In this document: one piece after another, positions 42,724 through 53,429 of the stretch | Numbering within the stretch: position 1 is the first letter of the stretch | How the letters are laid out: the number at the start of each line of letters is the position of its first letter | DNA from: JAFTYO01 sp045611785 | GTDB lineage: Bacteria > Pseudomonadota > Alphaproteobacteria > RF32 > CAG-239 | DNA length: 63,142 nucleotides | NCBI GenBank assembly: GCA_045611785.1 | Contig: JAZKXV010000010.1 | Location: 1 to 63,142, forward strand | Direction: 5' to 3' | The notes under the pieces: generated by a model | What the model saw: the letters and a program-made list of their open reading frames with translations, nothing else | Told to the model about the DNA's origin: nothing | The model's database searches: none | Made by a program: the position numbers and the translations under genes

Positions 42724-45153
42724 ATGTTTAGATTTTTTTCTGCCATAATTAGTGCGGGTTTATTTTTTGCAACAATTGCTTTAGTGGGATTGATTATATT
42801 TTTTGCCCATTTAAGCAAAGAATTGCCTGATTATCGTCAATTGGCAAAATATGAGCCGGCGGTTACAACACGATTGTTTGCAGGTGATGGTCAACTGTTG
42901 ATGGAATATGCTGCAGAAAAACGTTTGTTTGTTCCCGTAAATAAAATTCCTGAACGAGTAAAACAGGCTTTTATATCTGCTGAAGATAAAAATTTTTATT
43001 CACATGGTGGAATTGATTTTACCGGTATTGCAAGAGCAATATTGAGCAATTTGAAAAATATTGGTAAGGGTAGACGTCCGGTTGGTGCATCAACCATTAC
43101 GCAACAAGTTGCTAAAAACTTTTTGCTTACCTCAGAAGTTTCTTATATCAGAAAAGTTAAAGAAGCAATTTTAGCTCACAGAATGAACAAAACCTTTACA
43201 AAAGAACATGTGTTGGAACTCTACCTTAATGAAATTTATTTAGGAAACAGATCATATGGTGTAGCTGCAGCAGCATTAAACTATTTCAATAAGTCTTTAG
43301 ATGAGCTTAACTTAGAAGAAATTGCATATTTAGCGGCTCTTCCTAAAGGACCTAATAACTATCATCCGGTTAAAAAGTATGATGCAGCTGTTGCTAGAAG
43401 AAACTGGGTGATGGGCCGTATGGTAGAAGACGGATATGTTACACAAGAAGAGGCAGATATTGCTAAACAACAACCATTAACCACAATTGAAAGAAAAAGC
43501 GGCTTCTTAAAAGATGCGGAATATTATAGCGAAGAAGTCAGGCGCACGATATCCCATAACTTAGGTGATGATGCACTGTATGAGGGAGGACTTATTGTCA
43601 GAACAACAATCAATCCTAAAATTCAATCTATTGCCACAAAGGCATTCAGAAAAGGTTTGATAGAATATGATATAAGACACGGATATACAGGTGCAAAGAA
43701 AAATATTGAAATAGATGAAAATTATAAGCAAAACTTACAAAAAACTGAACTTGATCATGGTGCAGAACCTGCGTGGGAAAAAGCCTTGGTTTTGAATGTG
43801 GCTAAAAATAAGGCCGAAATAGAAACAATATCTGAAGGCAAGGGAAATATATATTTAGAAGATATTTCTTGGGCTAAACCCAGATTAAAAAATAAATCGG
43901 TTGGAGATGCTCCTACAGATGTTTCTAAAGTTTTAAATGTCGGTGATGTTATTTATGTTGAAAAAATTTCAAATTCAAAAACTAAAAAGGAAGATGCTTA
44001 TGCTTTAAGACAAGTTCCAGATGTTGAAGGTGCTATGTCTGTTATAGATCCTCATACCGGTAAGGTTTTAGCTCTTGTCGGAGGATTTGACTTTAAAAAA
44101 TCTCAATTTAACAGAGCTACACAGTCTTATCGTCAAACAGGTTCTTCTTTCAAGCCGTTTGTATATTTAACAGCATTGGAAATGGGGTATTCTCCTAATG
44201 ATTTGATTTTGGATGCTCCTTTTGTTTTAGATCAAGGTATAGGGCAACCGAAGTGGAAACCGGCTAACTATTCTAAAAAATTTTATGGTTTGATGACTTT
44301 GAGACAAGGTATTGAACAATCTAAAAACCTTATGACTGTAAGATTAGCACAAGACATTGGTATGGATAAAGTTGCGCAGATGACTAAACGTGTCGGTATC
44401 AATGATAATTTACCTGAATTTTTATCCTCTTCATTAGGTGCGGCAGATGCCAGAGTGTTGGATATGACAACAGCTTATGCTATTTTTGCCAATGGAGGTA
44501 AAAAAGTTAGTCCTTATTTAATTGAACGTATACAAGATAGAACCGGTAAAACCATATATAAACATGACACATTCAATTGTACTGATTGTAATGCTGAAAA
44601 ATGGGATAATCAAAATCCTCCTATAAAACCTGATAATAGAGAACAAATTGTTGATCCGTTAACAGCATATCAAATGACATCAATTTTAGAAGGTGTTGCA
44701 ATTAGAGGAACAGGTTCTAAATTAAGAGCAATAAAACGCCATCTTGCAGGAAAAACGGGTACAACCAATGATAATAAAGATGCTTGGTTTATCGGTTTTT
44801 CGCCTGATTTGGTGGCTGGAGTTTACGTCGGTTATGATGAACCTGTAAGTTTAGGTCGCTTTGAAACCGGTGCATCTGCAGCTTTACCTATTTTTTATGA
44901 GTTTATGCAAGAAGCATTACAGGATGTTCCGGATTCTGATTTTAGAATACCTAAAGGTATTAAGTTAGTCAGAATAAATCCTAAAACCGGTAAATTATCA
45001 GAACCGGGTGATGAAACGGTTATTACTGAAGCGATTAAACCTGATTATAGTTTTGATACAACAAAACAAAGAGTTATTGGTGGAGATGATAATCATGAAT
45101 CATTTATGATTGATAATCAAGATTCTGGACTTCAAGTTGGTGGAGAATATTAG
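42724..45153 (+). CDS. mrcA: Bifunctional penicillin-binding protein 1A
   Basis: A class A PBP that polymerises glycan strands and cross-links peptides. In its 809 residues one membrane helix lies at 6-28. The transglycosylase domain has AEDKNFYSHGG with Glu87 and GASTITQQVAKN; an OB-like insert of ~130 residues follows (about 310-430); the transpeptidase has the SxxK motif at 474-477 (GSSFKPF), the SLG-type SSSLGAADA segment and KTG at 677-679. All catalytic motifs are present. It lies 98 nt after the amidase and 8 nt before prfB. Confidence 0.95.
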   Translation: MFRFFSAIISAGLFFATIALVGLIIFFAHLSKELPDYRQLAKYEPAVTTRLFAGDGQLLMEYAAEKRLFVPVNKIPERVKQAFISAEDKNFYSHGGIDFTGIARAILSNLKNIGKGRRPVGASTITQQVAKNFLLTSEVSYIRKVKEAILAHRMNKTFTKEHVLELYLNEIYLGNRSYGVAAAALNYFNKSLDELNLEEIAYLAALPKGPNNYHPVKKYDAAVARRNWVMGRMVEDGYVTQEEADIAKQQPLTTIERKSGFLKDAEYYSEEVRRTISHNLGDDALYEGGLIVRTTINPKIQSIATKAFRKGLIEYDIRHGYTGAKKNIEIDENYKQNLQKTELDHGAEPAWEKALVLNVAKNKAEIETISEGKGNIYLEDISWAKPRLKNKSVGDAPTDVSKVLNVGDVIYVEKISNSKTKKEDAYALRQVPDVEGAMSVIDPHTGKVLALVGGFDFKKSQFNRATQSYRQTGSSFKPFVYLTALEMGYSPNDLILDAPFVLDQGIGQPKWKPANYSKKFYGLMTLRQGIEQSKNLMTVRLAQDIGMDKVAQMTKRVGINDNLPEFLSSSLGAADARVLDMTTAYAIFANGGKKVSPYLIERIQDRTGKTIYKHDTFNCTDCNAEKWDNQNPPIKPDNREQIVDPLTAYQMTSILEGVAIRGTGSKLRAIKRHLAGKTGTTNDNKDAWFIGFSPDLVAGVYVGYDEPVSLGRFETGASAALPIFYEFMQEALQDVPDSDFRIPKGIKLVRINPKTGKLSEPGDETVITEAIKPDYSFDTTKQRVIGGDDNHESFMIDNQDSGLQVGGEY

Positions 45154-45161
45154 GGTATAAC

Positions 45162-46269
45162 ATGAAAGCTGAATTTGTTAATAAAATTGATAGTATCAAG
45201 CAGTCTCTTAGTCTGCTAAGGAGGTCTCTTTGATTATGATAATGCGATTTTAAGATTAGAAGAACTTAACGCATTAAGTGAAGATCCTTTGCTATGGAAT
45301 GATTCTGAAAAAGCCTTAAAGATAATGAGTGAAAAAAATACTCTTGAGGCATCTTTATCATCATATAATGAAATGAATAAAGCAATTTCTGATTATGAAG
45401 AAATGGCAGAATTAGCTGAAGATGATGAAGATTTGCAATCTGAAATTTTTAAGTTAATTGAAGATTTAGAAATACAAGTATCAAGAGCAGAACTTGACGC
45501 TTTGCTTTCAGGTGAGGTTGATGCAAATGATGCTTATATAGAAATTCATTCCGGAAGCGGGGGAACAGAGGCACAAGATTGGGCAGAAATGTTATTAAGA
45601 ATGTACACTCGTTGGGCTGAAAAAAGAAAATTTAAAATAGAATATCAAGAAGAAACTCAAGGCGATGTGGCCGGAATTAAATCTGTAACAGTAAAAATAT
45701 CAGGACATAATGCATATGGTTGGTTAAAATCTGAAAGCGGTGTTCATCGTTTGGTCAGAATTTCACCATTTGACAGCGCCGGAAGACGTCATACAAGCTT
45801 TGCTTCTGTTAATGTATTTCCTGTAATTGATGATAAAATAGAAATAAATATAAATGAAGCAGATTGTCGAGTTGATACATACAGAGCTTCTGGAGCGGGA
45901 GGTCAGCACGTTAATAAAACAGATTCTGCGGTAAGAATTACGCATATTCCGACAGGAATTGTCGTTCAAAGTCAAAATCAGCGCTCTCAATTTCAAAACA
46001 GAGATAATGCTTGGAAAATGCTTAGAGCCAGACTTTACGAATTAGAGATAAAAAAACGTGAAGATGCGGCCAGTGAACAACGAGATGCACAAGGTGATAA
46101 TGGGTGGGGATATCAAATACGTTCATACGTATTACAGCCATATAGAATGATAAAAGATTTACGCACTGAGGTTGAAACTTCAGATTGTAAAGGTGTTTTA
46201 GATGGTGATATTGATATTTTTTTAGAAGCCGCATTATCCGGTAAAGTGGGGAATAATGAAAATATTTAA
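45162..46269 (+). CDS. prfB: Peptide chain release factor 2, programmed +1 frameshift
   Basis: RF2 ends translation at UGA and UAA. The ATG at 45162 opens a 23-codon frame that stops at an in-frame TGA (45231-45233) within CTTTGA, preceded by an AGGAGG internal ribosome-binding-like stimulator. Skipping the T at 45231 continues as GAT and reads on to 46269, giving 368 residues, the normal RF2 length. In the full protein the stop-codon-reading SPF is at 201-203 and the catalytic GGQ at 246-248. A conventional gene caller would start at 45289 and miss 42 residues. Low RF2 raises frameshifting, so the site autoregulates. Confidence 0.95.
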
Positions 46270-47095
46270 AAAAACAATATATATTACATTATCCGTATAT
46301 GTATTATTCTGTTTGGCTGTATATTTAAAACCAGAAAGTTTTTTTTATAATGCAGCTGAATATATCGGCAATATAGAAAATGTGCAAAAAGATGGCTTTG
46401 ATGTTAAAGAAGTTGTATATCATAAATATTCTGACATTGATGCTAAAGGTTGGCTTTATTTAAATACTACCCCCTCAAATAATGATAAAGTCATACTGTT
46501 TTTGCATGGAAATTCTCATAACATAGAAAAATATTATCATAAATTAATACCATTAGCCAAAACAGGATATTCTGTTTTTATACCTGAATATCGAGGTTTT
46601 GGCGGACAAGGAAAAAAAATAAGGCAAGCTAATTTAACTCAAGATGCTATAAATGCTTTGTTTTATTTGAATGGCTTAGGCTTTGGAAATAAGAACGTTA
46701 TAGTATATGGTATGTCCTTAGGAACTCATATGGCATTGTACACAACGGTACATGCTCAAAAGCAAGAAAATTTTAATGCTTTAATATTAGAAGTTCCGTT
46801 TACATCTTTGTTAGATACAGTTAAATATCATACAACATATAGTGGGGTAACTATATTGCCGCTTGATTTATTGGTAAAAGACAAATATAATAACTTGGAA
46901 TTAATAAATCAGATAAACACAAGGCTTCTTGTTATGACGACAAAAAGTGATACATTAATCCCCTATACACAAGCAACGATGCTGTATGAAAAAGCACCGT
47001 TACCTAAGGAATTAAAAATATACAACGGAGCTTCTCATGATTCGCTTTTCAATCTGTCAAATTATGAGTATATAATTGAATGGTTAGATAAATAA
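46256..47095 (+). CDS. Alpha/beta hydrolase, membrane-anchored
   Basis: A 279-residue protein of the BEM46/serine aminopeptidase S33-like type. The N-terminal helix IYITLSVYVLFCLAVYL anchors it to the membrane. FLHGNSHN forms the oxyanion region, the nucleophile elbow is YGMSLGTH with Ser154, an acidic residue sits in TTKSDTLIP and the histidine in GASHDSLF. Substrate is unknown; esters or peptides are typical of the family. It overlaps the end of prfB by 14 nt and ends 1 nt into the next gene, so prfB-hydrolase-DUF3971-HAD form one transcript. Confidence 0.82.
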   Translation: MKIFKKTIYITLSVYVLFCLAVYLKPESFFYNAAEYIGNIENVQKDGFDVKEVVYHKYSDIDAKGWLYLNTTPSNNDKVILFLHGNSHNIEKYYHKLIPLAKTGYSVFIPEYRGFGGQGKKIRQANLTQDAINALFYLNGLGFGNKNVIVYGMSLGTHMALYTTVHAQKQENFNALILEVPFTSLLDTVKYHTTYSGVTILPLDLLVKDKYNNLELINQINTRLLVMTTKSDTLIPYTQATMLYEKAPLPKELKIYNGASHDSLFNLSNYEYIIEWLDK

Positions 47096-50000
47096 TGAAA
47101 AAAATTTCCGACAGAGTATATTATATCCGTAAGACAGCAGACTATTTAGGTGTCGGTCTGTTGCTCTTTTTGTTATATGCTTTGTGGATTTTGTATAAAG
47201 GGCCATTATCAGTAGACTTTTTAAAACCATATATTGTACAAGCGCTTAACTCTCAAGATACAGAATATTCTATGAGTATAGGTGAGGTAAACTTAGAGTT
47301 GGTTAGGTCCATTCAACCTGTTAAAATTATTGCAAAAGATATATCATTAAGAAAAAATGATGATAAGTTTTCAATTAAAGCTCCAAGCTTGTCTCTTTCT
47401 TTTAGTGTCAGAGCTTTGTTAAAAGGTATAATTGCTCCAAGCAGTGTTACGGTAGACCGTCCGAAAATTTCTATTTTTACCACATATGGTGTTGAAAAAG
47501 AAAAGACAAATGAAATTAATAAAAAGAAACTTGAATCTTATCTTGAGTGGTATGAAGAGTTTTTAGAGCACTTTAACTCAGAAGAAATGATTTATCCTGA
47601 AAGTTTTATCAATGATATAAAAATTAATAGTGCTTCTGTAGAACTCCATGAGGTTGATTTAGGCCGCAAACAAATATTTAATGATGTCAATATCGACTTT
47701 GAACGTAATTTTTCAAATTTAGAAATGAACATTTTGGGTTTACTTGATAAAACCGACAGATTGGTTACTTTAGATATTAAAGCTGTTTATAATATATTCG
47801 CAAATAAATTAAATCTGGATTTTGATTTTTCTGATTTTGTTGTTTCAGACTTTTTTGCTTCAAGTACTGATAGTTCTTTCAAGGTAGATGTTCCTATTGA
47901 TGGAAAGATTAAAGCTAAAATTGATTTTTCGCCAATATTAAATAATAAAGAAGATATCAAGCATCATATTGACAATGTTATTGAAGATATTTCGTTTGAT
48001 GTTCGTGGTGGGGCAGGCAAAGTAATTTTTAGCGAAGAAGAACGTTTTAATTATGATATTGATTCTTTTGTTTTAGAAGGAAAAATTATCGGAGGTTTAG
48101 ATTCCGTTATTATTAAAAATGCTGATTTTGAAACAGCAGGACAAAAGACAAGGCTGAGTTTGAATGTATCCGGTTATAAAAAATACTTTTTTGAAAAATC
48201 ATTGAAAGATTTGAAAATTGTATTTACATCAGAAATAGATAAGTTCAAGTTGGCTGATCTTTCAAAGTTTTGGCCCAGATATTTAGCAGAGCCGGCATGG
48301 CAATGGTGTAAAGACAACTTAATTGGCGGTCAGGCACAAAAGGGTAAATTTGTATTTAAATTTAATTATGATGAAGATGAAAAATCGCTTTATATGTCAA
48401 GTTTAGATGGTAAGGCAGATTTGGTTGATGCTGATTTAACATATTTGGAAGGTATGCCGGTTGTTAAGCATGTATATGGAGTAGCTAAATTTTCTTCATC
48501 TGCAATTGATATTGCTGTCGATAAAGGCGTTTCAGACGGAGTAATTGTTAATAAAGGACGAGTCTTATTATATGACTTAAACCAAGAACACAATTATATC
48601 GATATTCAAATAAATGGAAATTCGAGCATTACTGATGCATTAAAGTTTATAGATAACCCTCCATTAAATTTTGCATCAGGAGTGGGTGTTAATCCTGAAG
48701 ATGTTTTAGGAAGTGTGGATATCGATTTAGGTCTTAATTTTGAATTGTACCGTGGTTTAACACCTGAAGATATAAAAGTTGATGTGAAAGCTAATCTTTC
48801 AGATGTAAAAATTGAAAACGTAGTTGATGGTAAAGATTTAATAGCTGAAAAATTAAATGTAGAAGTAAATTCTAAAGGTTTCCTTGTGATTGGTGATGCC
48901 ATTATTGATGGAATTAATTTAAATTTAGTAATAAATGAAACATTTGCAAATAAGGCATATAAAAATAAATCTAAAATTTCATTTAGATTAGATGATGAAG
49001 TTAAAAAGAAATTAGGTATAGAAACTTCTATATTAAATGCTCCATATATCAAAGGATATGCTGATATAATAGCTGATATTACCGTGCAAAATAATGGTGT
49101 AATATCTTTAGATATTGCAGCAGATATAACCAATGCACAAATTGATTATAGTTTCTTAGGTTTTAAAAAAGATCAGGCACAAAAAGGAAATATAAAAACC
49201 ACTATAGAACTCTTAAACGGAAAAGTTAAATCAGTTCCGTCTTTTAGCCTTTCAAAAGAAGATTTTTATTTGTCAGGAAATATGAAAACAGATAAAAACG
49301 GACAATTAGAAATTATTGATATTACAGATATAAAAGGACCAAAAACTTCTGCAAGCGCTAAAATCGAAATAATAAGAAATGCGCAGAAAAAAGTTAAAAT
49401 CAATGTTAGCGGTATCAGCTATGATTTAAACACTTTGTTTGATAAAAAAGAAAAAGCATCTAAAACATCAGGAAGTACTGATGAAAGCAGCTTTAAAGAT
49501 GCAATAGATACAGATATTTTCATCGCTGTTAATAGCTTATGGACTAACCCTCAAACACCTATCAAAAACTTTGCAGGAAGTGCTGTCATCAAAAATGGAA
49601 TAGGTATAGATGAAGTGCATATGGTTGGAAACTATGGAACAGATAAATCAATTAAAATTAAGCTAGACTATGTTCCGAGACCATTAGGCGAACATTTACT
49701 TTCCATTGATTCTAACAATGCCGGAAGTACACTGAGAGTGTTGCGCTTATATGAAAATATGAGTGGCGGAATTTTGAAAATTGAAGGTAAGCATACGGCA
49801 GATAATCAATTTATAGGACATGCGCAGATAAGAGATTTTAGCATACAAAATACACCGTTGTTGGCAAAACTTTTAACTGTTGCATCATTTACCGGTATGC
49901 TTGATTTATTAACCGGTGAGGGATTATCATTTTCACATTTTGATGCTCCTTTTGAATATAATGAAAAAACATTAAGCATTAAAGAAGCTAAAATGTTTGG

Positions 50001-50274
50001 TAATGTTATAGGTTTTACCTCAAATGGTACATATAATACATCATCAGAACAATTAAACTTAAAAGGAATTATATCTCCTGCGTATAGCATAAATGCATTT
50101 ATCGGTAAAATTCCTTTGGTAGGAACAGCATTAGCCGGTAAAGACGGTACAGTAATTGCTGCAAATTATAATATAGAAGGAAGTTTATCTGATCCTCATA
50201 TTAAAATTAATCCGCTGTCAATGTTTAGTCCTAATTCTATTAAAGAGTTATTTTCTTCGGCGTTTGGAGATTAA
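47095..50274 (+). CDS. DUF3971/AsmA-like C-terminal family envelope protein (YhdP-like)
   Basis: A 1059-residue protein with one N-terminal membrane helix (YLGVGLLLFLLYALWILY) and a very long beta-rich periplasmic part. WQWCKDNLIGGQAQKGKFVFKF in the middle and the C-terminal ISPAYSINAFIGKIPLVGTALAG block are typical of DUF3971/AsmA2 proteins. These giants are thought to form hydrophobic grooves that move phospholipids between inner and outer membrane, as YhdP, TamB and YdbH do in E. coli; that role is inferred here. It overlaps the hydrolase stop by 1 nt and is followed directly by the HAD-like gene. Confidence 0.82.
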   Translation: MKKISDRVYYIRKTADYLGVGLLLFLLYALWILYKGPLSVDFLKPYIVQALNSQDTEYSMSIGEVNLELVRSIQPVKIIAKDISLRKNDDKFSIKAPSLSLSFSVRALLKGIIAPSSVTVDRPKISIFTTYGVEKEKTNEINKKKLESYLEWYEEFLEHFNSEEMIYPESFINDIKINSASVELHEVDLGRKQIFNDVNIDFERNFSNLEMNILGLLDKTDRLVTLDIKAVYNIFANKLNLDFDFSDFVVSDFFASSTDSSFKVDVPIDGKIKAKIDFSPILNNKEDIKHHIDNVIEDISFDVRGGAGKVIFSEEERFNYDIDSFVLEGKIIGGLDSVIIKNADFETAGQKTRLSLNVSGYKKYFFEKSLKDLKIVFTSEIDKFKLADLSKFWPRYLAEPAWQWCKDNLIGGQAQKGKFVFKFNYDEDEKSLYMSSLDGKADLVDADLTYLEGMPVVKHVYGVAKFSSSAIDIAVDKGVSDGVIVNKGRVLLYDLNQEHNYIDIQINGNSSITDALKFIDNPPLNFASGVGVNPEDVLGSVDIDLGLNFELYRGLTPEDIKVDVKANLSDVKIENVVDGKDLIAEKLNVEVNSKGFLVIGDAIIDGINLNLVINETFANKAYKNKSKISFRLDDEVKKKLGIETSILNAPYIKGYADIIADITVQNNGVISLDIAADITNAQIDYSFLGFKKDQAQKGNIKTTIELLNGKVKSVPSFSLSKEDFYLSGNMKTDKNGQLEIIDITDIKGPKTSASAKIEIIRNAQKKVKINVSGISYDLNTLFDKKEKASKTSGSTDESSFKDAIDTDIFIAVNSLWTNPQTPIKNFAGSAVIKNGIGIDEVHMVGNYGTDKSIKIKLDYVPRPLGEHLLSIDSNNAGSTLRVLRLYENMSGGILKIEGKHTADNQFIGHAQIRDFSIQNTPLLAKLLTVASFTGMLDLLTGEGLSFSHFDAPFEYNEKTLSIKEAKMFGNVIGFTSNGTYNTSSEQLNLKGIISPAYSINAFIGKIPLVGTALAGKDGTVIAANYNIEGSLSDPHIKINPLSMFSPNSIKELFSSAFGD

Positions 50275-50275
50275 G

Positions 50276-50746
50276 ATGTTTAATAATGTTAAAATAGGAA
50301 TTGATTATCACGGAGTTATAACAGCTAATCCGGATTTTTTCAAAAGTTTTAATAAATATGCTATTGATAATATGTGTCAAATTCATATAATCAGCGGTGG
50401 CCATAAAGAAGATATAAAAAAATACTTGGTTGAGAAACAGATAGATTTTTCAACTATTTGGTCTACTGTAGATTACTTTAATGAATTAAATCAGGTTACA
50501 TTTTATAACGATGGCTCATTTAAAGTAGATGATAATTTGTGGGATAGAGCCAAGGCTTGGTATTGCGCAAAAAATAATATAGATTTTCATATTGATGATT
50601 CTGTTATATATGGCAAATATTTTACTACGCCGTTTTGTCTTTATAATATTTTAGAAAAAAAATGCTTAATTAATGAAAGATATGTTGATTTTACACTATC
50701 ACCAGCACAAGTTTTAAGAGATATTTTAGATGAATTAAAAAAATAA
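50276..50746 (+). CDS. HAD-like protein with altered motif I
   Basis: I start at ATG 50276 (156 residues), because GGAGATTAAG stands before it. NVKIGIDYHGVITANP has the position of HAD motif I, but the second aspartate (DxD) is replaced by histidine (DYH). HIISGGHKEDI matches motif II and FHIDDSVIYGKYF matches motif IV. Without the acid/base aspartate it may act slowly, on activated substrates, or only bind. Small members of this kind sit beside envelope genes in other bacteria, but I know no proven role. A strong terminator follows. Confidence 0.7.
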   Translation: MFNNVKIGIDYHGVITANPDFFKSFNKYAIDNMCQIHIISGGHKEDIKKYLVEKQIDFSTIWSTVDYFNELNQVTFYNDGSFKVDDNLWDRAKAWYCAKNNIDFHIDDSVIYGKYFTTPFCLYNILEKKCLINERYVDFTLSPAQVLRDILDELKK

Positions 50747-50756
50747 TTTTTTACCT

Positions 50757-50793
50757 AATTAAAAACCCTCGATTATATCGAGGGTTTTTAATT
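50757..50793. terminator. Bidirectional terminator
   Basis: A 17-bp perfect stem (ACCCTCGAT / ATCGAGGGT core plus A/T tracts) with a TAT loop lies between the convergent HAD-like gene and adhE. Confidence 0.9.
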
Positions 50794-50810
50794 TTAGAAT
50801 ATTTGACTTA

Positions 50811-53429
50811 TTAAATATTAAAGTCATAATTTCCTTCGTATGCATACCAATAGAGTTTTTCAATTTCTTCTATTAATGGATAACGAGGGTTAGAACCAGT
50901 ACATTGGTCATCAAATGCAAGGGTAGGTAAGTCTTCCATTGCTTTTGCAAAGTCTTCTTTAGAAACACCCCATTCTTTGATAGATGCCGGAATGTTAACA
51001 GCTTTTTTAAGTTCTTCAATAGCGTTGATCAAGTTGTTAACTTTTTCATCATCTGTTTTACCTTTAATACCTAAGCCTTCAGCAAATGCAGCATAAGCAG
51101 CTTTTGCATTTGGATAACGATATTGAGGGAATACTGCTTGTTTTTGAGGGCAGTCAGTTGCATTATAACGGATAACTTGAGAAATTAAGAGAGCATTTGC
51201 CACACCATGAGGAATGTGGAATGCAGCACCTAATTTATGAGCCATTGAGTGGCAGATACCCAAAAATGCGTTAGCAAAAGCCATACCGGCAATGGTTGCT
51301 GCGTGGTGCATCCTTTGACGAGCATTTGCATTAGATGTGCTGTAAGATTCAGGTAAATACTTCATTACCAAATTAGCAGATTCTAAAGATAAACCTCTGG
51401 TATATTCTGTTGCCATAGATGATACATAAGATTCTATAGCGTGTGTAAATACGTCAATACCAGAAGCTGCACACAATCCTTTAGGCATTGTTAAAACTAA
51501 ATCAGAGTCAATAATAGCCATTGAAGGTGTTAACACATAATCAGCAATTGCATACTTAATACCAGTTGAATCATCAGTGATGATAGAGAATGGTGTAACT
51601 TCAGAACCTGTACCTGATGTTGTTGGAATAGCAACCAATTCTGCTTTTTGACCAAGTGAAGGGAACTCAAAAATACGTTTTCTGATATCCATAAAGCGCA
51701 TTGCTAAATCTTCGAACTTAAGTTCAGGATGTTCATACATAATCCATAAAATTTTAGAAGCATCAATTGGAGAACCACCACCTAATGCAATAATAACATC
51801 AGGATTAAAGGTATCAATCATTGATTTTGCTTTATTAATTGTTGTTAAATCTGGATCAGGACGAACGTCGCTGAAAATTTGATATTGTATACCCATTGGT
51901 TCTAAAATATTAGTGATTTTTGCAGTATAACCTAAATCAAACAAAGGTTTATCTGTAATAATGAAAGCTCTTTTTTTGCCAGCTAATTCTTTTAATGCAA
52001 GACCTAAGCAACCAGGTTTGAAATAAATTTTTGGAGGAACTTTGAACCACAACATATTTTCTTCTCTTTTTGCAACAGATTTAATATTCATAAGATGTTT
52101 TACTCCCACATTTTCACTAACAGAGTTTCCGCCCCATGAACCGCAACCTAATGTTAATGACGGTTCAAGTCTAAAGTTGTATACATCACCGATTGCACCT
52201 TGAGATGCAGGGCAGTTAATTAATACACGACCGGTATGTAATAAATGACCATAATGCTTTACACGTTCATCATTGTTTTGGTCTGTATATAAAACTGAAG
52301 TGTGGCCGTTACCACCAAATGTTACCAAATCTTTAGCAAGTTTTGCAGCTGCTTCATAATTATCAGCTTTATACATTGCTAAAACAGGTGATAATTTTTC
52401 AGCTGAGAATGGTTCATCAGCTCCAACTTTTGTTGTTTCAGCAATTAAAACTTTAGTTTCAGGAGCTACTTTAATGTCAGCCATTGCAGCAATTGTAGCT
52501 GCTTTTTGACCAACGATGGCAGCATTTAATTTGCCATCAATCATGATAACTTTGCCAAGTTTTTCTTTTTCAGAAGGGCTTAATATATATGCACCACGTT
52601 TTAAAAATTCTGCTTTAACTGTATCATAGATTTCTTTAACAGAAATAACAGATTGTTCAGAAGCGCAAATCATACCACTGTCAAAAGTTTTAGACATTAA
52701 AATTGAGCTTACAGCCATTTGGATATCTGCAGTTTCATCAATAACGGCAGGAGTATTACCAGCACCTACGCCTAATGCAGGCTTGCCAGATGAATAAGCT
52801 GATTTAACCATTCCAGGACCACCTGTAGCTAAGATGATATCAACATTGTTATGTTGCATTAATTTTTGTGTTCTTAAAATGCTTGGTTCATCAATCCAAC
52901 CGATAATATTTTCAGGAGCTCCTGCTAAAACAGCTTCTTCAAGCATAATGCGAGCAGCTTCAACAGTACATTTTTTTGCTCTTGGGTGTGGTGAAAAAAT
53001 AATACCATTTCTTGTTTTTAATGCAATTAAAGTTTTGAAAATTGCTGTTGAAGTAGGGTTTGTTGTTGGAATAACACCGGCAATAACACCAATTGGTTCA
53101 GCCATTTTAATCATGCCATTATCTTTATCTTCTTCTAATATACCACATGTTTTTGTGTTTTTGAATTTATTATAGATATATTCAGAAGCAAAGTGGTTTT
53201 TAATAACTTTATCTTCAACAACACCCATACCGGTTTCTTCTACTGCCATTTTAGCAAGAGGAATTCTTAAAGAACTCATTTTTAAAGCAACACGACGGAA
53301 AATATAATCTACTTGTTCTTGTGAATATTCAGCAAATTTTTTCTGTGCAATGCTAACTTTTTCTACAAGTTCATCAATGTATTTTTGTTCAGCTGCATCA
53401 TCTACAACTTTAACATCTGTCTGAGCCAT
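50811..53429 (-). CDS. adhE: Bifunctional acetaldehyde-CoA / alcohol dehydrogenase
   Basis: AdhE reduces acetyl-CoA to acetaldehyde and then to ethanol, regenerating NAD+ in fermentation. I start at ATG 53429 (872 residues) since GGAGAAAACAATT precedes it; the ATG 15 nt upstream lacks a site. The N-terminal aldehyde dehydrogenase has PTTNPTSTAIFK and Cys255 in SGMICASEQS. The C-terminal iron alcohol dehydrogenase has GGGSPIDASK and the metal histidines in AIESYVSS/CHSMAHKLGAAFHIPHG. Very regular A/T codons indicate strong expression. It stands alone with its own 200-bp leader. It complements PFOR. Confidence 0.96.
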   Translation of the reverse strand: MAQTDVKVVDDAAEQKYIDELVEKVSIAQKKFAEYSQEQVDYIFRRVALKMSSLRIPLAKMAVEETGMGVVEDKVIKNHFASEYIYNKFKNTKTCGILEEDKDNGMIKMAEPIGVIAGVIPTTNPTSTAIFKTLIALKTRNGIIFSPHPRAKKCTVEAARIMLEEAVLAGAPENIIGWIDEPSILRTQKLMQHNNVDIILATGGPGMVKSAYSSGKPALGVGAGNTPAVIDETADIQMAVSSILMSKTFDSGMICASEQSVISVKEIYDTVKAEFLKRGAYILSPSEKEKLGKVIMIDGKLNAAIVGQKAATIAAMADIKVAPETKVLIAETTKVGADEPFSAEKLSPVLAMYKADNYEAAAKLAKDLVTFGGNGHTSVLYTDQNNDERVKHYGHLLHTGRVLINCPASQGAIGDVYNFRLEPSLTLGCGSWGGNSVSENVGVKHLMNIKSVAKREENMLWFKVPPKIYFKPGCLGLALKELAGKKRAFIITDKPLFDLGYTAKITNILEPMGIQYQIFSDVRPDPDLTTINKAKSMIDTFNPDVIIALGGGSPIDASKILWIMYEHPELKFEDLAMRFMDIRKRIFEFPSLGQKAELVAIPTTSGTGSEVTPFSIITDDSTGIKYAIADYVLTPSMAIIDSDLVLTMPKGLCAASGIDVFTHAIESYVSSMATEYTRGLSLESANLVMKYLPESYSTSNANARQRMHHAATIAGMAFANAFLGICHSMAHKLGAAFHIPHGVANALLISQVIRYNATDCPQKQAVFPQYRYPNAKAAYAAFAEGLGIKGKTDDEKVNNLINAIEELKKAVNIPASIKEWGVSKEDFAKAMEDLPTLAFDDQCTGSNPRYPLIEEIEKLYWYAYEGNYDFNI

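Noticed and set aside
48606..49133. Leftward 175-residue frame inside the DUF3971 gene
   Set aside because: It is an antisense shadow with serine/phenylalanine-rich composition, and no start signals are present.
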